A stretch of DNA of 51,840 nucleotides from an uncultured Collinsella sp. (lineage in GTDB: Bacteria; Actinomycetota; Coriobacteriia; Coriobacteriales; Coriobacteriaceae). Shown here in pieces: positions 16,763-25,525 of the stretch. The position numbers and the translations under genes were made by a program. The notes under the pieces are model-generated. The model saw nothing but the letters and a program-made list of their open reading frames with translations, was not told where the DNA came from and did no database searches. The stretch spans positions 1-51,840 of the forward strand of contig UQKW01000015.1 in NCBI GenBank assembly GCA_900541885.1, in the 5' to 3' direction. Position 1 is the stretch's first letter. Every line of letters begins with the position of its first letter.

Positions 16763-17887
16763 ATGGCACGTGTGCACAACTTCTCAGCTGGCCCGGCCGC
16801 GCTGCCTACAAGCGTACTCGCCGAGATCGCCGACGAGATGATGGACTACCGCGGCTGCGGCATGTCCGTGCTCGAGATGAGCCATCGATCTAGCATGTAC
16901 CAGCAGATCATCGACGACGCCGAGGCAACCCTGCGCCGCCTGCCGAGCATCCCCGACAACTACCGTGTCCTGTTTTTGCAGGGCGGCGCCACGCTGCAGT
17001 TTGCGGGCATCCCCATGAACCTCATGCGCCGCGGCCGCGCCGGCTACATCGTGACCGGCAACTTTGCCAACAAGGCGTACAAAGAGGCCGCCAAGTACGG
17101 CGAGGCCGTGCTACTCGCGAGCTCCGAGGACACCAATTTCGACCGCATACCCACCATGGCCGACATCAACGCGCGCATTGCCGCCGAGACCGCGGGCGAC
17201 GAGCTCGACTACGTCTACATCTGCCAGAACAACACCATCTTTGGCACCATGTACCACGAGCTGCCCGATTGCGGCGACGTGCCGCTGGTCGCCGATGTCT
17301 CGAGCTGCTTTTTGTCGCAGCCGCTCGACGTTGAGCGCTACGGGCTCATTTACGCCGGCGCGCAGAAGAACGCCGGCGCCGCGGGCGTCACCGTGGTCAT
17401 CGTGCGCGACGACCTCATCGCAGATGGCCCCGCTTTTGCGCAGACGCCGCAGTACCTGGACCTTAAGACCCAGGCCGCCAAGGGCTCCATGCTCAACACG
17501 CCCAACACCTTTGGCATCTACGTGTGCGGCAAGGTATTCCGCTGGGTCGAGGAGACCGGTGGACTTGCCGCCATGGCCGAGCGCAACTGGGCCAAGGCCA
17601 ATCTGCTCTATGACCTGCTCGAGCAAAGTGAGCTGTTCCATGGCACCACGCAGGCCGACAGCCGCTCTATCGCCAACGTCACCTTCCGCACCGGCGACGC
17701 CGAGCTCGACGCGGCCTTTGTCGCAGGCGCGGCAGAGCACCAGATTCAAAATGTCAAGGGCCATCGCCTCGTCGGCGGCATGCGCGCCAGCGTCTACAAC
17801 GCCGTAACCATGGAGGACGTGCAGGCACTGGCCACGTACATGAAGGACTTCGAAGCGCAGCACGGTTTGAGCCAGCGATCTAACTAG
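16763..17887 (+). CDS. serC: Phosphoserine aminotransferase
   Basis: SerC (374 aa) is a PLP-dependent enzyme that converts 3-phosphohydroxypyruvate and glutamate to phosphoserine and 2-oxoglutarate, the second step of serine synthesis; it also acts in pyridoxal phosphate synthesis in some bacteria. Visible marks are the N-terminal FSAGPAALP, the phosphate/cofactor segment LFLQGGATLQF and the PLP lysine region YAGAQKNAGAAG near residue 210. The C-terminus has the conserved HRLVGGMRASVYNA. GAGGGGG precedes ATG 16763. It is followed 69 bases later by serA on the same strand, so the two probably form an operon. Confidence 0.95.
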   Translation: MARVHNFSAGPAALPTSVLAEIADEMMDYRGCGMSVLEMSHRSSMYQQIIDDAEATLRRLPSIPDNYRVLFLQGGATLQFAGIPMNLMRRGRAGYIVTGNFANKAYKEAAKYGEAVLLASSEDTNFDRIPTMADINARIAAETAGDELDYVYICQNNTIFGTMYHELPDCGDVPLVADVSSCFLSQPLDVERYGLIYAGAQKNAGAAGVTVVIVRDDLIADGPAFAQTPQYLDLKTQAAKGSMLNTPNTFGIYVCGKVFRWVEETGGLAAMAERNWAKANLLYDLLEQSELFHGTTQADSRSIANVTFRTGDAELDAAFVAGAAEHQIQNVKGHRLVGGMRASVYNAVTMEDVQALATYMKDFEAQHGLSQRSN

Positions 17888-17956
17888 CCCGCAGCACGCG
17901 GGCCGATCAGCCACTTCAAACCACTTGTTTTAAACAAACCAGCTAAGGAGTTTTTC

Positions 17957-19120
17957 ATGCGCAAGATTAAGACCATCGACGACATCACCAAAGACGGCAA
18001 AGTCGAGTTTGGCGAAGGCTACGAGTTTGTGGGCACCGCCGAGGAGGCCGACGCGATCCTGATGCGCTCGACCGACCTGCACGGCTACGAGCTGCCCGAG
18101 GGCATCCGCGCCATCGCCCGCTGCGGCGCCGGCGTCAACAACATCCCCGTCGAGGAGTACGCCAAGAAGGGCGTCGTCGTCTTTAACTCCCCCGGCGCCA
18201 ACAGCAACGCCGTCAAGGAGCTCGTCCTGGGCATGCTGGTGCTTTCGAGCCGCGGCGTCGTGCAGTCGATGAACTGGGTGCGCGACAACGCCGACGACCC
18301 CGAGATCCAGGTCGATGCTGAGAAGGCCAAGAAGGCCTTTGTGGGCCGCGAGCTCAAGGGCAAGCGCATCGGCGTCATCGGCCTGGGCAACGTGGGCTCC
18401 AAGGTCGCCAACGCCTGCGTCGATCTGGGTATGGACGTCTACGGCTACGATCCGTTCATTTCCGTCGAACACGCGTGGGTGCTGAGCCGCGAGGTGCAGC
18501 GCGTGGGCACGCTCGAGGATCTGTGCCGCGGCTGCGACTACCTCACCGTGCATGTGCCCAGCAAGGCAGACACCATCGGCATGATCAGCACCGAGCAGAT
18601 CGACCTGCTGGCACCCGACGCCGTGCTCATCAACTACGCGCGCGAGACCATCATTGACGAGGACGCCGTCGACGCCGCCCTGCGCGCGGGCAAGCTCAGC
18701 TGGTTTAGCTGCGACTTTGCCACGCCCAAGACCGTCAAGATGCCCAACACGTTTATCACCACGCATTCGGGCGCCGGCACCGGCGAAGCCGAAGCCAACT
18801 GCGCCGACATGGCCATCAGCGAGCTCAAGGATTACCTGGAAAACGGCAACATCGCGCACAGCGTCAACTACCCCGTCTGCAGCATGGGCAAGGCGCGCGC
18901 CGCGAGCCGCATCGCCTGCCTGCACGCCAACGTGCCCAACATGATCGGCCAGATCACGGCGATCCTGGCCAAGGACAACGCCAACGTGCAGCGCATGACC
19001 AACGAGTCCGCTGGCGAGAACGCCTACACCATGTTCGACACCGACGAGCACCTGGACAGCAGCACCATCGAGGCGCTCAAGCAGATTCCGTCGATGTATC
19101 GCGTGCGCGTGATCAAATAG
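17957..19120 (+). CDS. serA: D-3-phosphoglycerate dehydrogenase with C-terminal ACT-like domain
   Basis: SerA (387 aa) oxidises 3-phosphoglycerate with NAD+, the first and committed step of serine synthesis. The Rossmann fold shows GVIGLGNVGSKVA near residue 139; the catalytic Arg lies in NYARETIIDEDAVDAAL and the His in TTHSGAGTGEAEAN. The last ~75 residues (ARAASRIACLHANVPNMIGQI) form an ACT-type domain, which in other SerA enzymes binds serine for feedback inhibition. AAGGAG stands eight bases before ATG 17957. It is the short form of SerA, without the extra substrate-binding domain of long enzymes. A strong terminator follows at 19159. Confidence 0.94.
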   Translation: MRKIKTIDDITKDGKVEFGEGYEFVGTAEEADAILMRSTDLHGYELPEGIRAIARCGAGVNNIPVEEYAKKGVVVFNSPGANSNAVKELVLGMLVLSSRGVVQSMNWVRDNADDPEIQVDAEKAKKAFVGRELKGKRIGVIGLGNVGSKVANACVDLGMDVYGYDPFISVEHAWVLSREVQRVGTLEDLCRGCDYLTVHVPSKADTIGMISTEQIDLLAPDAVLINYARETIIDEDAVDAALRAGKLSWFSCDFATPKTVKMPNTFITTHSGAGTGEAEANCADMAISELKDYLENGNIAHSVNYPVCSMGKARAASRIACLHANVPNMIGQITAILAKDNANVQRMTNESAGENAYTMFDTDEHLDSSTIEALKQIPSMYRVRVIK

Positions 19121-19158
19121 CGACGGCGCCAAGCCTGCTAGACAGGCCATGAAGCCCA

Positions 19159-19195
19159 TTCGCCCCCCGTTTTCACGAAACGGGGGGCGAATTTT
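19159..19195 (+). terminator. Rho-independent terminator after serCA
   Basis: A 14-bp GC-rich stem (TTCGCCCCCCGTTT paired with its complement) with a tiny loop is followed by ATTTTG. It ends the serC-serA unit. Confidence 0.9.
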
Positions 19196-19212
19196 GTGCT
19201 CCCGGCGGCTTG

Positions 19213-19391
19213 AAAAGTGCTACCCCGAATAAGTTTTTTCAGATAATCGACAGTCCCACCCAAATCACTGAGCGCACCCGCTTTGATAAACACCTTTATC
19301 AGGGGCTTTAGTAGGTAATAATCGGTCTCTATGTGCCGAATGTAAGTTGACTGTCCATTTTCCGAAACAACTTATTCTAGGTAGCATTTTT
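19213..19391. repeat. 179-bp element with long imperfect terminal inverted repeats
   Basis: The ends 19213-19255 and 19349-19391 are inverted copies over about 43 bp: outer part AAAARTGCTACC, then GAATAAGTT, and an inner GACAGTC. By hand the 37-bp core matches at 31 positions. The interior is non-coding and has a small GATAAA/TTTATC hairpin. It could be a MITE-like element or a structured RNA; no transposase is near. Together with the terminator it fills the 347-base gap 19121-19467. Confidence 0.6.
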
Positions 19392-19467
19392 AAGGCCCTT
19401 CCAAGGCAAAATATAAGTATTTTGCGACCAAAACTCTAGTCCGCGCGACCATTTTCCGCCCGCGCGG

Positions 19468-20517
19468 CTACATTCCCGCCCAATCGATAAAAATCTCCTC
19501 ACGAAGCCGCCGTTCGAGCTCCTGCTGCCGCGGCGTCTTGTCTTTCAGCGGCACATCGAGATAGGACATGATGAGCTCCATCACCACGCGGAAGGCATCG
19601 GAATCGGCCAGCTGACCATAGGTCATCAGAACGACGGGATATCCCATGGCTTGCAAGGCCGTCGTTCGATCGGAGTCCGAGATCTTGGATTCAATGGATC
19701 CGTGAATGGCTTTACCTTGGCATTCAACCAGACACTCTCGACTGCCGTCCTTATTTGCCAGCAGGATATCGGCATAGCGCCTATCAAGCCCCGAAATCAG
19801 GCGGGCGCTGCGCGTCATACGAATCTCAACGTTATTGGTAAGGCGCAGCCCTTCGCCGCCGCGCAACCTCGTAAGGCCAAACAGCATCGAAGCCTGGACC
19901 TCAAGCGGCGATGCCGCCACCCCCGTAATGCATTTCGCGGCACGTGTGAACGATTTAGCACCGCGGAGCCCCGGGATCTTATCGACGTACTCTGTAAGTT
20001 CAGAGAACTCGATCAAGGGCGGTCGTTTCCACAGGTCCGTTGGATTCCCCGAGACATCCTTTACATTTTCCCAACCCAACCGTGCGTCACCCCACCGGTC
20101 CCCATATGCCTGCACAAGTGCCGACTTTACCTGAGGCGCAATCTTGCACACGGCAAAGGTGCCGCACATCTCATACATGCACATGATTAAACGCTCGTTT
20201 GAGACCGAGGAAGCCAGGGTCAGCAGGGTAAAGAGCGGGGACGCAACATCGAGGCCAAACTCCGTCTGCCGCATGGAATCAAACGGCCTCTCCCCGTTCC
20301 AAACATGCCTGACAATGCGATCGCCCTTGCGCCCGCAGACGCCCTGCGCCAACACGTGTAACGGGGTGCCCAGGAAATGCTTGACGAGCGGATGCTCACA
20401 TAGGTGCTCCCTGCGCGGATCGTCCGCAGAATCGGGCAGGTCCGGCATTATTGCCAAGACCTGTGGAGGTATCCGGTGATACCGAAAGGCAGATATGTCG
20501 CACAGCATGTCGTCCAT
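19468..20517 (-). CDS. Unknown protein with a PD-(D/E)xK-like C-terminal segment
   Basis: A 349-aa protein I can place only loosely. The start at ATG 20517 (MDDMLCDISAFRYHRIPP) is preferred; the frame remains open upstream to 20865, but that part is low-complexity Ser/Arg and overlaps the divergent peptidase gene. The C-terminal third reads RRYADILLANKDGSRECLVECQGK, an Asp followed by E-x-Q-G-K, compatible with the core of a PD-(D/E)xK nuclease fold. The N-terminal part (YHRIPPQVLAIMP) resembles AbiEi-like or similar actinobacterial hypothetical proteins. It has no visible signal peptide. Function unknown; a nuclease or defence-linked role is inference from the motif. Confidence 0.55.
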   Translation of the reverse strand: MDDMLCDISAFRYHRIPPQVLAIMPDLPDSADDPRREHLCEHPLVKHFLGTPLHVLAQGVCGRKGDRIVRHVWNGERPFDSMRQTEFGLDVASPLFTLLTLASSVSNERLIMCMYEMCGTFAVCKIAPQVKSALVQAYGDRWGDARLGWENVKDVSGNPTDLWKRPPLIEFSELTEYVDKIPGLRGAKSFTRAAKCITGVAASPLEVQASMLFGLTRLRGGEGLRLTNNVEIRMTRSARLISGLDRRYADILLANKDGSRECLVECQGKAIHGSIESKISDSDRTTALQAMGYPVVLMTYGQLADSDAFRVVMELIMSYLDVPLKDKTPRQQELERRLREEIFIDWAGM

Positions 20518-20671
20518 GAAGGGTACGTACCCACCGCGTCGTTTGTAAACCCGCCTGGACGGCAAACGCGCTGGCTCGGCCTGCGAACGGTAAATACCGC
20601 TGCGCGCACGCCGCGGATCTCTCAAGAGGCTTACAATCAGTTTGGAAAGCAGACTGATTGTGAGGTTGCAT

Positions 20672-21892
20672 ATGGTTGATGAGGACTTTGCCTGGCGGCT
20701 TACGCAGGAGCTCGTGCGGATCGACAGCTCAGACCCGGGCGCGTATGAGGACGAGATCGAGCACTTCATTAAGAGGCTCATTGAGCAGCAGCTGGCGCAG
20801 CTTGATAGTCCTGCGCTCGATGCCGTGCAGATTGAGGAGCTCGAAGTACTCCCCGGGCGCCGCAACCTTATGATTACCGTGCCGGCCGTAAGCGACGAGG
20901 CCCGACTCGTCTACATCTGTCACATGGATACCGTTACACTGGGCGATGGCTGGGACGCGGACATTCCGCCGCTCGGAGCGATCGTGCGCAACGATAAACT
21001 CTATGGCCGCGGTGCCTGCGATATGAAGGGTGGCCTGGCCTGCGCCATTGCCGCACTGGTCCATACGCTCGAGCGCGTGGCGGCAGAAGGCAAGCTGCCC
21101 CGCCGTGGCTTCTCACTCATTTGCTCGGTCGACGAGGAGGACTTTATGCGCGGCTCAGAGGCCACGATCGATGCTGGCTGGGTCGGCTCGCGTGAATGGG
21201 TGCTGGACACCGAGCCCACCGACGGACAGATCCAGGTGGCGCACAAGGGGCGTACGTGGTTCGAGATTGAAATGACTGGCGTGACGGCGCATGCGAGCCA
21301 GCCCTGGAAGGGCGCGGATGCCGTCGCTGCCATGGCCGAGGTCGTGTGTTCGCTCCGTCGCGCGTTTATGGCGCTGCCCGCGCACGATGAGCTGGGGCCT
21401 TCGACCATCACGTTTGGCCAAATCGAGGGCGGATATCGCCCCTACGTCGTACCCGACCGCGCCAAAGTCTGGGTCGACATGCGCCTGACCCCGCCGACCG
21501 ATACGGCCGCCGCGACGCGCATGGTAGAGCAGGCCATCGCCGTCGCCGAAGCCGCCGTTCCCGGTTGCCATGGCAGCTACACCGTAACGGGCGACCGCCC
21601 CGCCATCGAGCGCGACCCGAACTCTCCCCTTCTAGCAGCGCTCAAGCGTGCCGCCGATGACGTGACGGACGCGGACACGACCGTCGGCTTCTTTACCGGC
21701 TACACCGACACCGCCGTCATTGCCGGCAAGACAGGTAACCGCAATTGCATGAGCTACGGTCCCGGGTCGCTCGCGCTCGCGCACAAGCCCAACGAATATG
21801 TGCCCCACGCCGATATCGTTCGTTGTCAGCAGGTGCTAATCGCGCTCGCCGATAACGTGCTCTGGGACGCGAGCGGCCAAGTTGGGGCATAA
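20672..21892 (+). CDS. M20 family metallopeptidase (ArgE/DapE/CPG2-like)
   Basis: This 406-aa cytoplasmic protein has the M20 zinc-hydrolase signature: CHMDTVTLGDGW with the metal His and general Asp, GRGACDMKGG with the bridging Asp, DEEDFMRG with the catalytic Glu pair, and the lid domain VTAHASQPWKGADAV. Such enzymes remove acyl or amino-acid groups; the exact substrate (acetylornithine, succinyl-diaminopimelate, peptide) cannot be told from sequence. I chose ATG 20672, with GAGG ten bases upstream, over ATG 20642. It is divergent from the unknown gene at 19468..20517 and about 40 bases before the DUF1015-like gene. Confidence 0.88.
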   Translation: MVDEDFAWRLTQELVRIDSSDPGAYEDEIEHFIKRLIEQQLAQLDSPALDAVQIEELEVLPGRRNLMITVPAVSDEARLVYICHMDTVTLGDGWDADIPPLGAIVRNDKLYGRGACDMKGGLACAIAALVHTLERVAAEGKLPRRGFSLICSVDEEDFMRGSEATIDAGWVGSREWVLDTEPTDGQIQVAHKGRTWFEIEMTGVTAHASQPWKGADAVAAMAEVVCSLRRAFMALPAHDELGPSTITFGQIEGGYRPYVVPDRAKVWVDMRLTPPTDTAAATRMVEQAIAVAEAAVPGCHGSYTVTGDRPAIERDPNSPLLAALKRAADDVTDADTTVGFFTGYTDTAVIAGKTGNRNCMSYGPGSLALAHKPNEYVPHADIVRCQQVLIALADNVLWDASGQVGA

Positions 21893-21931
21893 TAAGCCGC
21901 GAACAAACCGACTCGTGCGTTAGGACCGCCC

Positions 21932-22612
21932 ATGAAAGCACTTCCGTTTCCCTGCATCCGCCCGGCTCAGGACCGCGTGCTCGAGGCGCTGCCTGCAATG
22001 GGCAGCATCCTGAGCGGCAACGATGCTCTGCGCGGAGCCCTTGCCGATGGTCTGATGCTCAAGGACCCGGGTGCGGCGTATTACGTGTACGAATGCTCGG
22101 GCGAGCCGGGACGTGTGACGGGTGTCGTGGCGATCTGCCCGGTTGGTGCGCTGGCGGGCGGCGACGCGGTTGCCGCCGATACGACCGCCGCTGCGCGCGC
22201 AATCGCCGACCTCAAGGTACAGCCCCGTCCCGTAACGCTTGTCTACGAAGCCTCTCCCGTCATGGATATCATCCTCGGCGCCGCAAAAGAGGGCGCTTCA
22301 CTCTATGCCGTCACCGACCCCGCCGGCATTACGCACCGCGTGTGGGAGGTCAAGCGCGAGGACGCCGTCGGGGCCATCCGCGCCATGCTCGACCAGGCGC
22401 CGGAGCCGGCACTGGCCGACGACCCTGCCTACGCTGTCGCACTAGTCGAGGCATCACAGCTCCTGGCCGACGGTGCACGTGCCGCCGGAACGTACACCGG
22501 CAAGGAGCCGTTCAACTTTACCGTTGCCGTGCTCTTCCCCGCCGCGCAGGTCAGCGGCGCCGCGCCGCAGGTTCCGACAGGTCTGTTCACGCACCAGGTC
22601 GCGCGGTTCTAG
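21932..22612 (+). CDS. DUF1015-like protein, shortened
   Basis: The 226-aa protein shows weakened features of the DUF1015 family: an N-terminal FPCIRPAQ and a central THRVWEV followed by a variable region where full members have an ADGHH segment; here that segment reads LADDPAYAVALV, so the usual His pair is missing. Full DUF1015 proteins are near 400 aa, so this is a short or degenerate form. In many Firmicutes and related genomes DUF1015 genes sit next to serC/serA, as here within a few kb, which supports the assignment. No function is established. It ends 45 bases before a strong terminator. Confidence 0.5.
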   Translation: MKALPFPCIRPAQDRVLEALPAMGSILSGNDALRGALADGLMLKDPGAAYYVYECSGEPGRVTGVVAICPVGALAGGDAVAADTTAAARAIADLKVQPRPVTLVYEASPVMDIILGAAKEGASLYAVTDPAGITHRVWEVKREDAVGAIRAMLDQAPEPALADDPAYAVALVEASQLLADGARAAGTYTGKEPFNFTVAVLFPAAQVSGAAPQVPTGLFTHQVARF

Positions 22613-22656
22613 CAAGACCAGACCGCCCAACACAAAAATCGGCAGCTCAACAAACA

Positions 22657-22701
22657 GGGGGCGGAGATGCAGCAGGTACATGCATCTCCGCCCCTTTTGC
22701 G
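22657..22701 (+). terminator. Terminator after the DUF1015-like gene
   Basis: Stem GGGCGGAGATGCA with its complement around a nine-base loop, followed by TTTTG. The stem may also serve the convergent phosphatase gene that ends at 22742. Confidence 0.85.
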
Positions 22702-22741
22702 TCGAGAAGTTATGCCGGCGACCCGCGCCGCCGCGCTCGCG

Positions 22742-23377
22742 TTATCCGCGCTGCGGACCTGCAGTAGCCACAAGCGGTTCAAGCCCCAGCTCGCGCGCGT
22801 AATCCTCCTGCGTAAAGACTTCGACCAGCTCAAACGTGTCGGATTCGTCGTCAAACGCAAAGTGCAGCACCGAGCAGTTGCCCGGCACGCGCTCGTGCTC
22901 GTCGGCCGCCGCTCCCCTCACGTGATCCAAAAACTCCTTGATGGCCGAGCCATGGCTTACCGCGAGCACGCACGTATGGTCCGGACGCTGCATAAGCTCG
23001 GTCAGCGTCGCCACCATGCGCTCGCGCACCTGCATCTGGCCCTCGCCGCCAAACTGACAATAGAAATCGCGCCACGGACGCTCGGGCATAAGCATCACGC
23101 GCTCGGCCTCAAAGTCGCCAAAGAACCACTCACGCAGGCCGTCCAGGCGCTCATACGCCAAGCCCGGCCACAGGTTGGCGATAGTCTGCTCGGTGCGATG
23201 AAGTGTGGAGGTGTAGGCATGATCGGGCTCAATGCCGCGCGCACGCAAGAACATGCCGGCACGCGCCGCCTGGTCGCATCCCAGCTGCGTGAGCGGCGAG
23301 TCACTCCAACCCTGAATAATGCGCTTAAGGTTGAATATCGTCTGTCCATGGCGAACCAGATACAGGTCTTTATTCAT
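22742..23377 (-). CDS. Histidine phosphatase family protein (first of a tandem pair)
   Basis: A 211-aa member of the phosphoglycerate-mutase-like superfamily. LVRHGQT at residues 6-12 contains the phospho-accepting His; the second catalytic His is in AVSHGSAIKEFLDH; STLHRTEQTI carries the conserved Arg. These enzymes dephosphorylate varied small molecules or proteins; the substrate is not predictable here. Start ATG 23377 has AAAGGA nine bases upstream; ATG 23401 would overlap the upstream gene. The neighbour at 23395..23937 is a clear paralogue (shared TQ/TE-FN-ILQGW-DSPLT layout), separated by 17 bases, so the pair is probably one transcript born by tandem duplication. Confidence 0.88.
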   Translation of the reverse strand: MNKDLYLVRHGQTIFNLKRIIQGWSDSPLTQLGCDQAARAGMFLRARGIEPDHAYTSTLHRTEQTIANLWPGLAYERLDGLREWFFGDFEAERVMLMPERPWRDFYCQFGGEGQMQVRERMVATLTELMQRPDHTCVLAVSHGSAIKEFLDHVRGAAADEHERVPGNCSVLHFAFDDESDTFELVEVFTQEDYARELGLEPLVATAGPQRG

Positions 23378-23394
23378 AGGGGTCCTTTCGTTCG

Positions 23395-23937
23395 TTACCA
23401 ATCAAGGAGCGAAAACGCCCCGTCGCGATAGCCAAAATGAAGCACGGCACCGTTGTCGGGCATCTCTCCCCCGCCGGCCACATACTCAAGAAACTCCCGG
23501 CAGGCAGAGCCGTGGGAGACTACCAGCACACAGTTATGCTGCGGCCGGTCCATGATACGGGACAGCGCCGCGACCATGCGCGACCGAAGTTGCGCTTCCG
23601 ACTCGCCACCAAAGGCAACCGGATAATCGCCCAAGGGCTGCGGCGGCATCTCGCGGTTTGATGTACCCTCCAGCGAGCCCAAATGCCACTCACGCAGGTC
23701 GTCGACCAGCTCTATGGAACAGCCTTCGCCAGCAATAAGCTCTGCCGTATGCCGCGCCCGGCCCAGCGGAGAGGAATACACGTGATCGAAGGTCACGCCA
23801 CGCACCTCAAACGCCGTGCGCGTCGCAAGCGCCTGCTCGCGCCCACGCGCCGTCAACGGCGAATCATGCCAGCCCTGCAAAATGTTCCGCACATTGAACT
23901 CAGTCTGCCCATGCCGCACCAAATACAGATCGGCCAC
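23395..23937 (-). CDS. Histidine phosphatase family protein (second of the pair)
   Basis: A 180-aa protein with LVRHGQTEFN at residues 5-14, SSPLGRARHTAELI with the conserved Arg and VVSHGSACREFLEYV with the second His: a complete histidine-phosphatase core. It is close to the 22742..23377 product over the whole length but shorter at the C-terminus, which ends SLLDW. Both share the unusual insertion with FGGE, near the place where the general acid Glu is expected. It lies upstream of its paralogue on the same strand. Substrate unknown. Confidence 0.88.
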   Translation of the reverse strand: MADLYLVRHGQTEFNVRNILQGWHDSPLTARGREQALATRTAFEVRGVTFDHVYSSPLGRARHTAELIAGEGCSIELVDDLREWHLGSLEGTSNREMPPQPLGDYPVAFGGESEAQLRSRMVAALSRIMDRPQHNCVLVVSHGSACREFLEYVAGGGEMPDNGAVLHFGYRDGAFSLLDW

Positions 23938-23953
23938 ACGCCCTCCCCTCGCA

Positions 23954-23990
23954 CCACCACAAAGGGGACAGGCACCTTTGTGGTGGTTTT
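23954..23990. terminator. Hairpin between nitroreductase and phosphatase genes
   Basis: Twelve-base arms CCACCACAAAGG and CCTTTGTGGTGG flank nine bases and are followed on the plus strand by TTTT. No plus-strand gene ends here, so it may act on antisense transcripts or be a dispersed palindromic repeat. On the minus strand no T run follows. Confidence 0.5.
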
Positions 23991-24015
23991 ACCGCCTTCG
24001 AACCGCGCCGCGCAA

Positions 24016-24687
24016 CTACAGCAGCACGTCGTCGAGCGGACGCTTGGGCACGTGATGCACCTGCGCCTCATCGCGCCAATAATTGATGGAGCCGTCGGGG
24101 TTGGAATCGATCGCATCGATCACCTGCGTCTCGGCCGGAACGCCAAACGCCATGATCAGCTTGAGCTCATACTTGTCGCTATCGAGCCCCATGGCATCGA
24201 TCGCGTGGGGCGTAAAGGCCTTGAACATGCAGGCAGCCACCTCGGGCGTGGCGCTGCGGGCGGCGAGCATCATCGTCTGCGCGGCAATGCCCGTGTCGAC
24301 CTCAGTAATAGGAGCGGCGGGCTTACCCGGAACGGCGCGCTCGGCAAGAATCGCGATGTAGCCGGTCGGGCGCTCGCCCTCATCGGGACCCGGCCAATCC
24401 TTGAGCGCACCGGCCCATGCAAGCTCGTCAAATACACGCGCGCAGTCCTCTGCACCGCTTACCACATGAAAACGCAGACGCTGAGCATTGGCACCACAGG
24501 GAGTCAGGTGCGCCAGCTCCGCCAGCTCAAGCAAAAGCTCACGCGGCACGCGCATGGACTCGTCAAAGCGACGGCACGTGCGGGCGCAGCGAACCAACGC
24601 ATCAAACGCGTCCAAGCCGAGCTTTTCGCAACCCTGCTTTGCCATCGACTCAGCGCTTACCGGCGCTGCGGGAACTGCTTCGTTCAT
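24016..24687 (-). CDS. Nitroreductase family protein
   Basis: This 223-aa protein belongs to the FMN-dependent nitroreductase/oxidoreductase family. The N-terminal RRFDESMRVPRELLLELAELAHLTPCGANAQ is the FMN-binding RR..d.. region, and DTGIAAQTMMLAA is the typical central helix. The C-terminus lacks a long extension. ATG 24687 is preceded by GGGGG; an open frame reaches 24855 but has no ribosome site. Its upstream region holds a 19-bp DtxR/IdeR-type box (24716-24734), so it may be controlled by iron or manganese. Natural substrate unknown. Confidence 0.85.
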   Translation of the reverse strand: MNEAVPAAPVSAESMAKQGCEKLGLDAFDALVRCARTCRRFDESMRVPRELLLELAELAHLTPCGANAQRLRFHVVSGAEDCARVFDELAWAGALKDWPGPDEGERPTGYIAILAERAVPGKPAAPITEVDTGIAAQTMMLAARSATPEVAACMFKAFTPHAIDAMGLDSDKYELKLIMAFGVPAETQVIDAIDSNPDGSINYWRDEAQVHHVPKRPLDDVLL

Positions 24688-24715
24688 AGGGACCCCCAAT
24701 TTCGGGCAATTGTTC

Positions 24716-24734
24716 TTAGGAAAATCTAACCTAA
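24716..24734 (-). promoter_or_regulatory. DtxR/IdeR-like iron box upstream of the nitroreductase
   Basis: The minus strand reads TTAGGTTAG-A-TTTTCCTAA. The remembered DtxR consensus is TTAGGTTAG-C-CTAACCTAA; the first nine and last five bases agree. It lies 29 bases upstream of the start codon, in the promoter region. Confidence 0.6.
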
Positions 24735-24922
24735 AACGTAGGCAATAACGAACAGGGCTGCAATATTCTACACCTGTTGAATAGAAAATCGCGACGTGGG
24801 GAACAACGGAAACAATTCGGGGCCTTTGGGTTACGTTTCGCCCTCCCCGACCCATACGCCAGCGCCTTTAGGCGATACTGGTTGTAACGATCAAGGCTTA
24901 CGCCGCACGGAAAGGAGACATT

Positions 24923-25525
24923 ATGGGCATCTTTAAGAACGATGACCAAAAATCGAGCCAGTTTGGATTTGACGAGAAAAGCATGGCAGGCAAGGCCGTC
25001 AAGGCCGTGCGCTGGATTTACGCCATCACGGGCGTCTTGGCGCTCGTCGCCGGCATCGCACTGCTGTTTGCGCCCGCCAAGTCCCTCGTCTTCCTAACGA
25101 CCGTCTTGGGCTTCTACTTTGTGATCACGGCCGCGATCAGGCTGTTTACCGCTGTTTTCGAGCCACTGCTGCCCACCGGCTGGCGCGTGACGAGCATCAT
25201 CTCCAACCTACTCATTATCTTGGGCGGCGTCATAATCCTGCGCAACCAGGCCTTCTCGCCCGCGACGCTCACCACGATGGTGGTTATCGTGGCCGGCTTT
25301 GGCTGGATCGTCGAAGGTGTCATGTCCATTCTGGAGTCCGAGCTTTCGTCCAACCGTGCCCTCGCCATCCTGAGCGGCGCGCTCTCCATCATCGCCGGCA
25401 TGTTCGTGTTTATCTATCCGCTGTGGTCGGCCAAGATGCTCGTCATCTTTAGCGGCGCCGCACTACTGGTGTTTGGCGTAACGCTGATTGTTCGCGCTAT
25501 TCAATTTGGCAAACTGGTGCACTAG
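24923..25525 (+). CDS. DUF308/HdeD-like membrane protein
   Basis: A 200-aa integral membrane protein. After a polar N-terminus (about 28 residues) come six hydrophobic segments in three pairs, such as WIYAITGVLALVAGIALLF, VFLTTVLGFYFVITAAI and NLLIILGGVIIL, the layout of HdeD/DUF308 proteins, which in enterobacteria are linked to acid resistance but are uncharacterised in actinobacteria. AAGGAGA is eight bases before ATG 24923. Its stop is followed at once by the start of the YaiI/YqxD gene, so the two are translated together. Confidence 0.82.
   Translation: MGIFKNDDQKSSQFGFDEKSMAGKAVKAVRWIYAITGVLALVAGIALLFAPAKSLVFLTTVLGFYFVITAAIRLFTAVFEPLLPTGWRVTSIISNLLIILGGVIILRNQAFSPATLTTMVVIVAGFGWIVEGVMSILESELSSNRALAILSGALSIIAGMFVFIYPLWSAKMLVIFSGAALLVFGVTLIVRAIQFGKLVH

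Noticed and set aside
17930..19159. 409-aa open frame on the minus strand
   Set aside because: Antisense to serA; no domain features and no ribosome site.
19468..20865. Longer 465-aa start for the unknown minus-strand gene
   Set aside because: The extra 116 residues are low-complexity Ser/Arg and overlap the divergent M20 gene; the ATG at 20517 opens the conserved-looking part.
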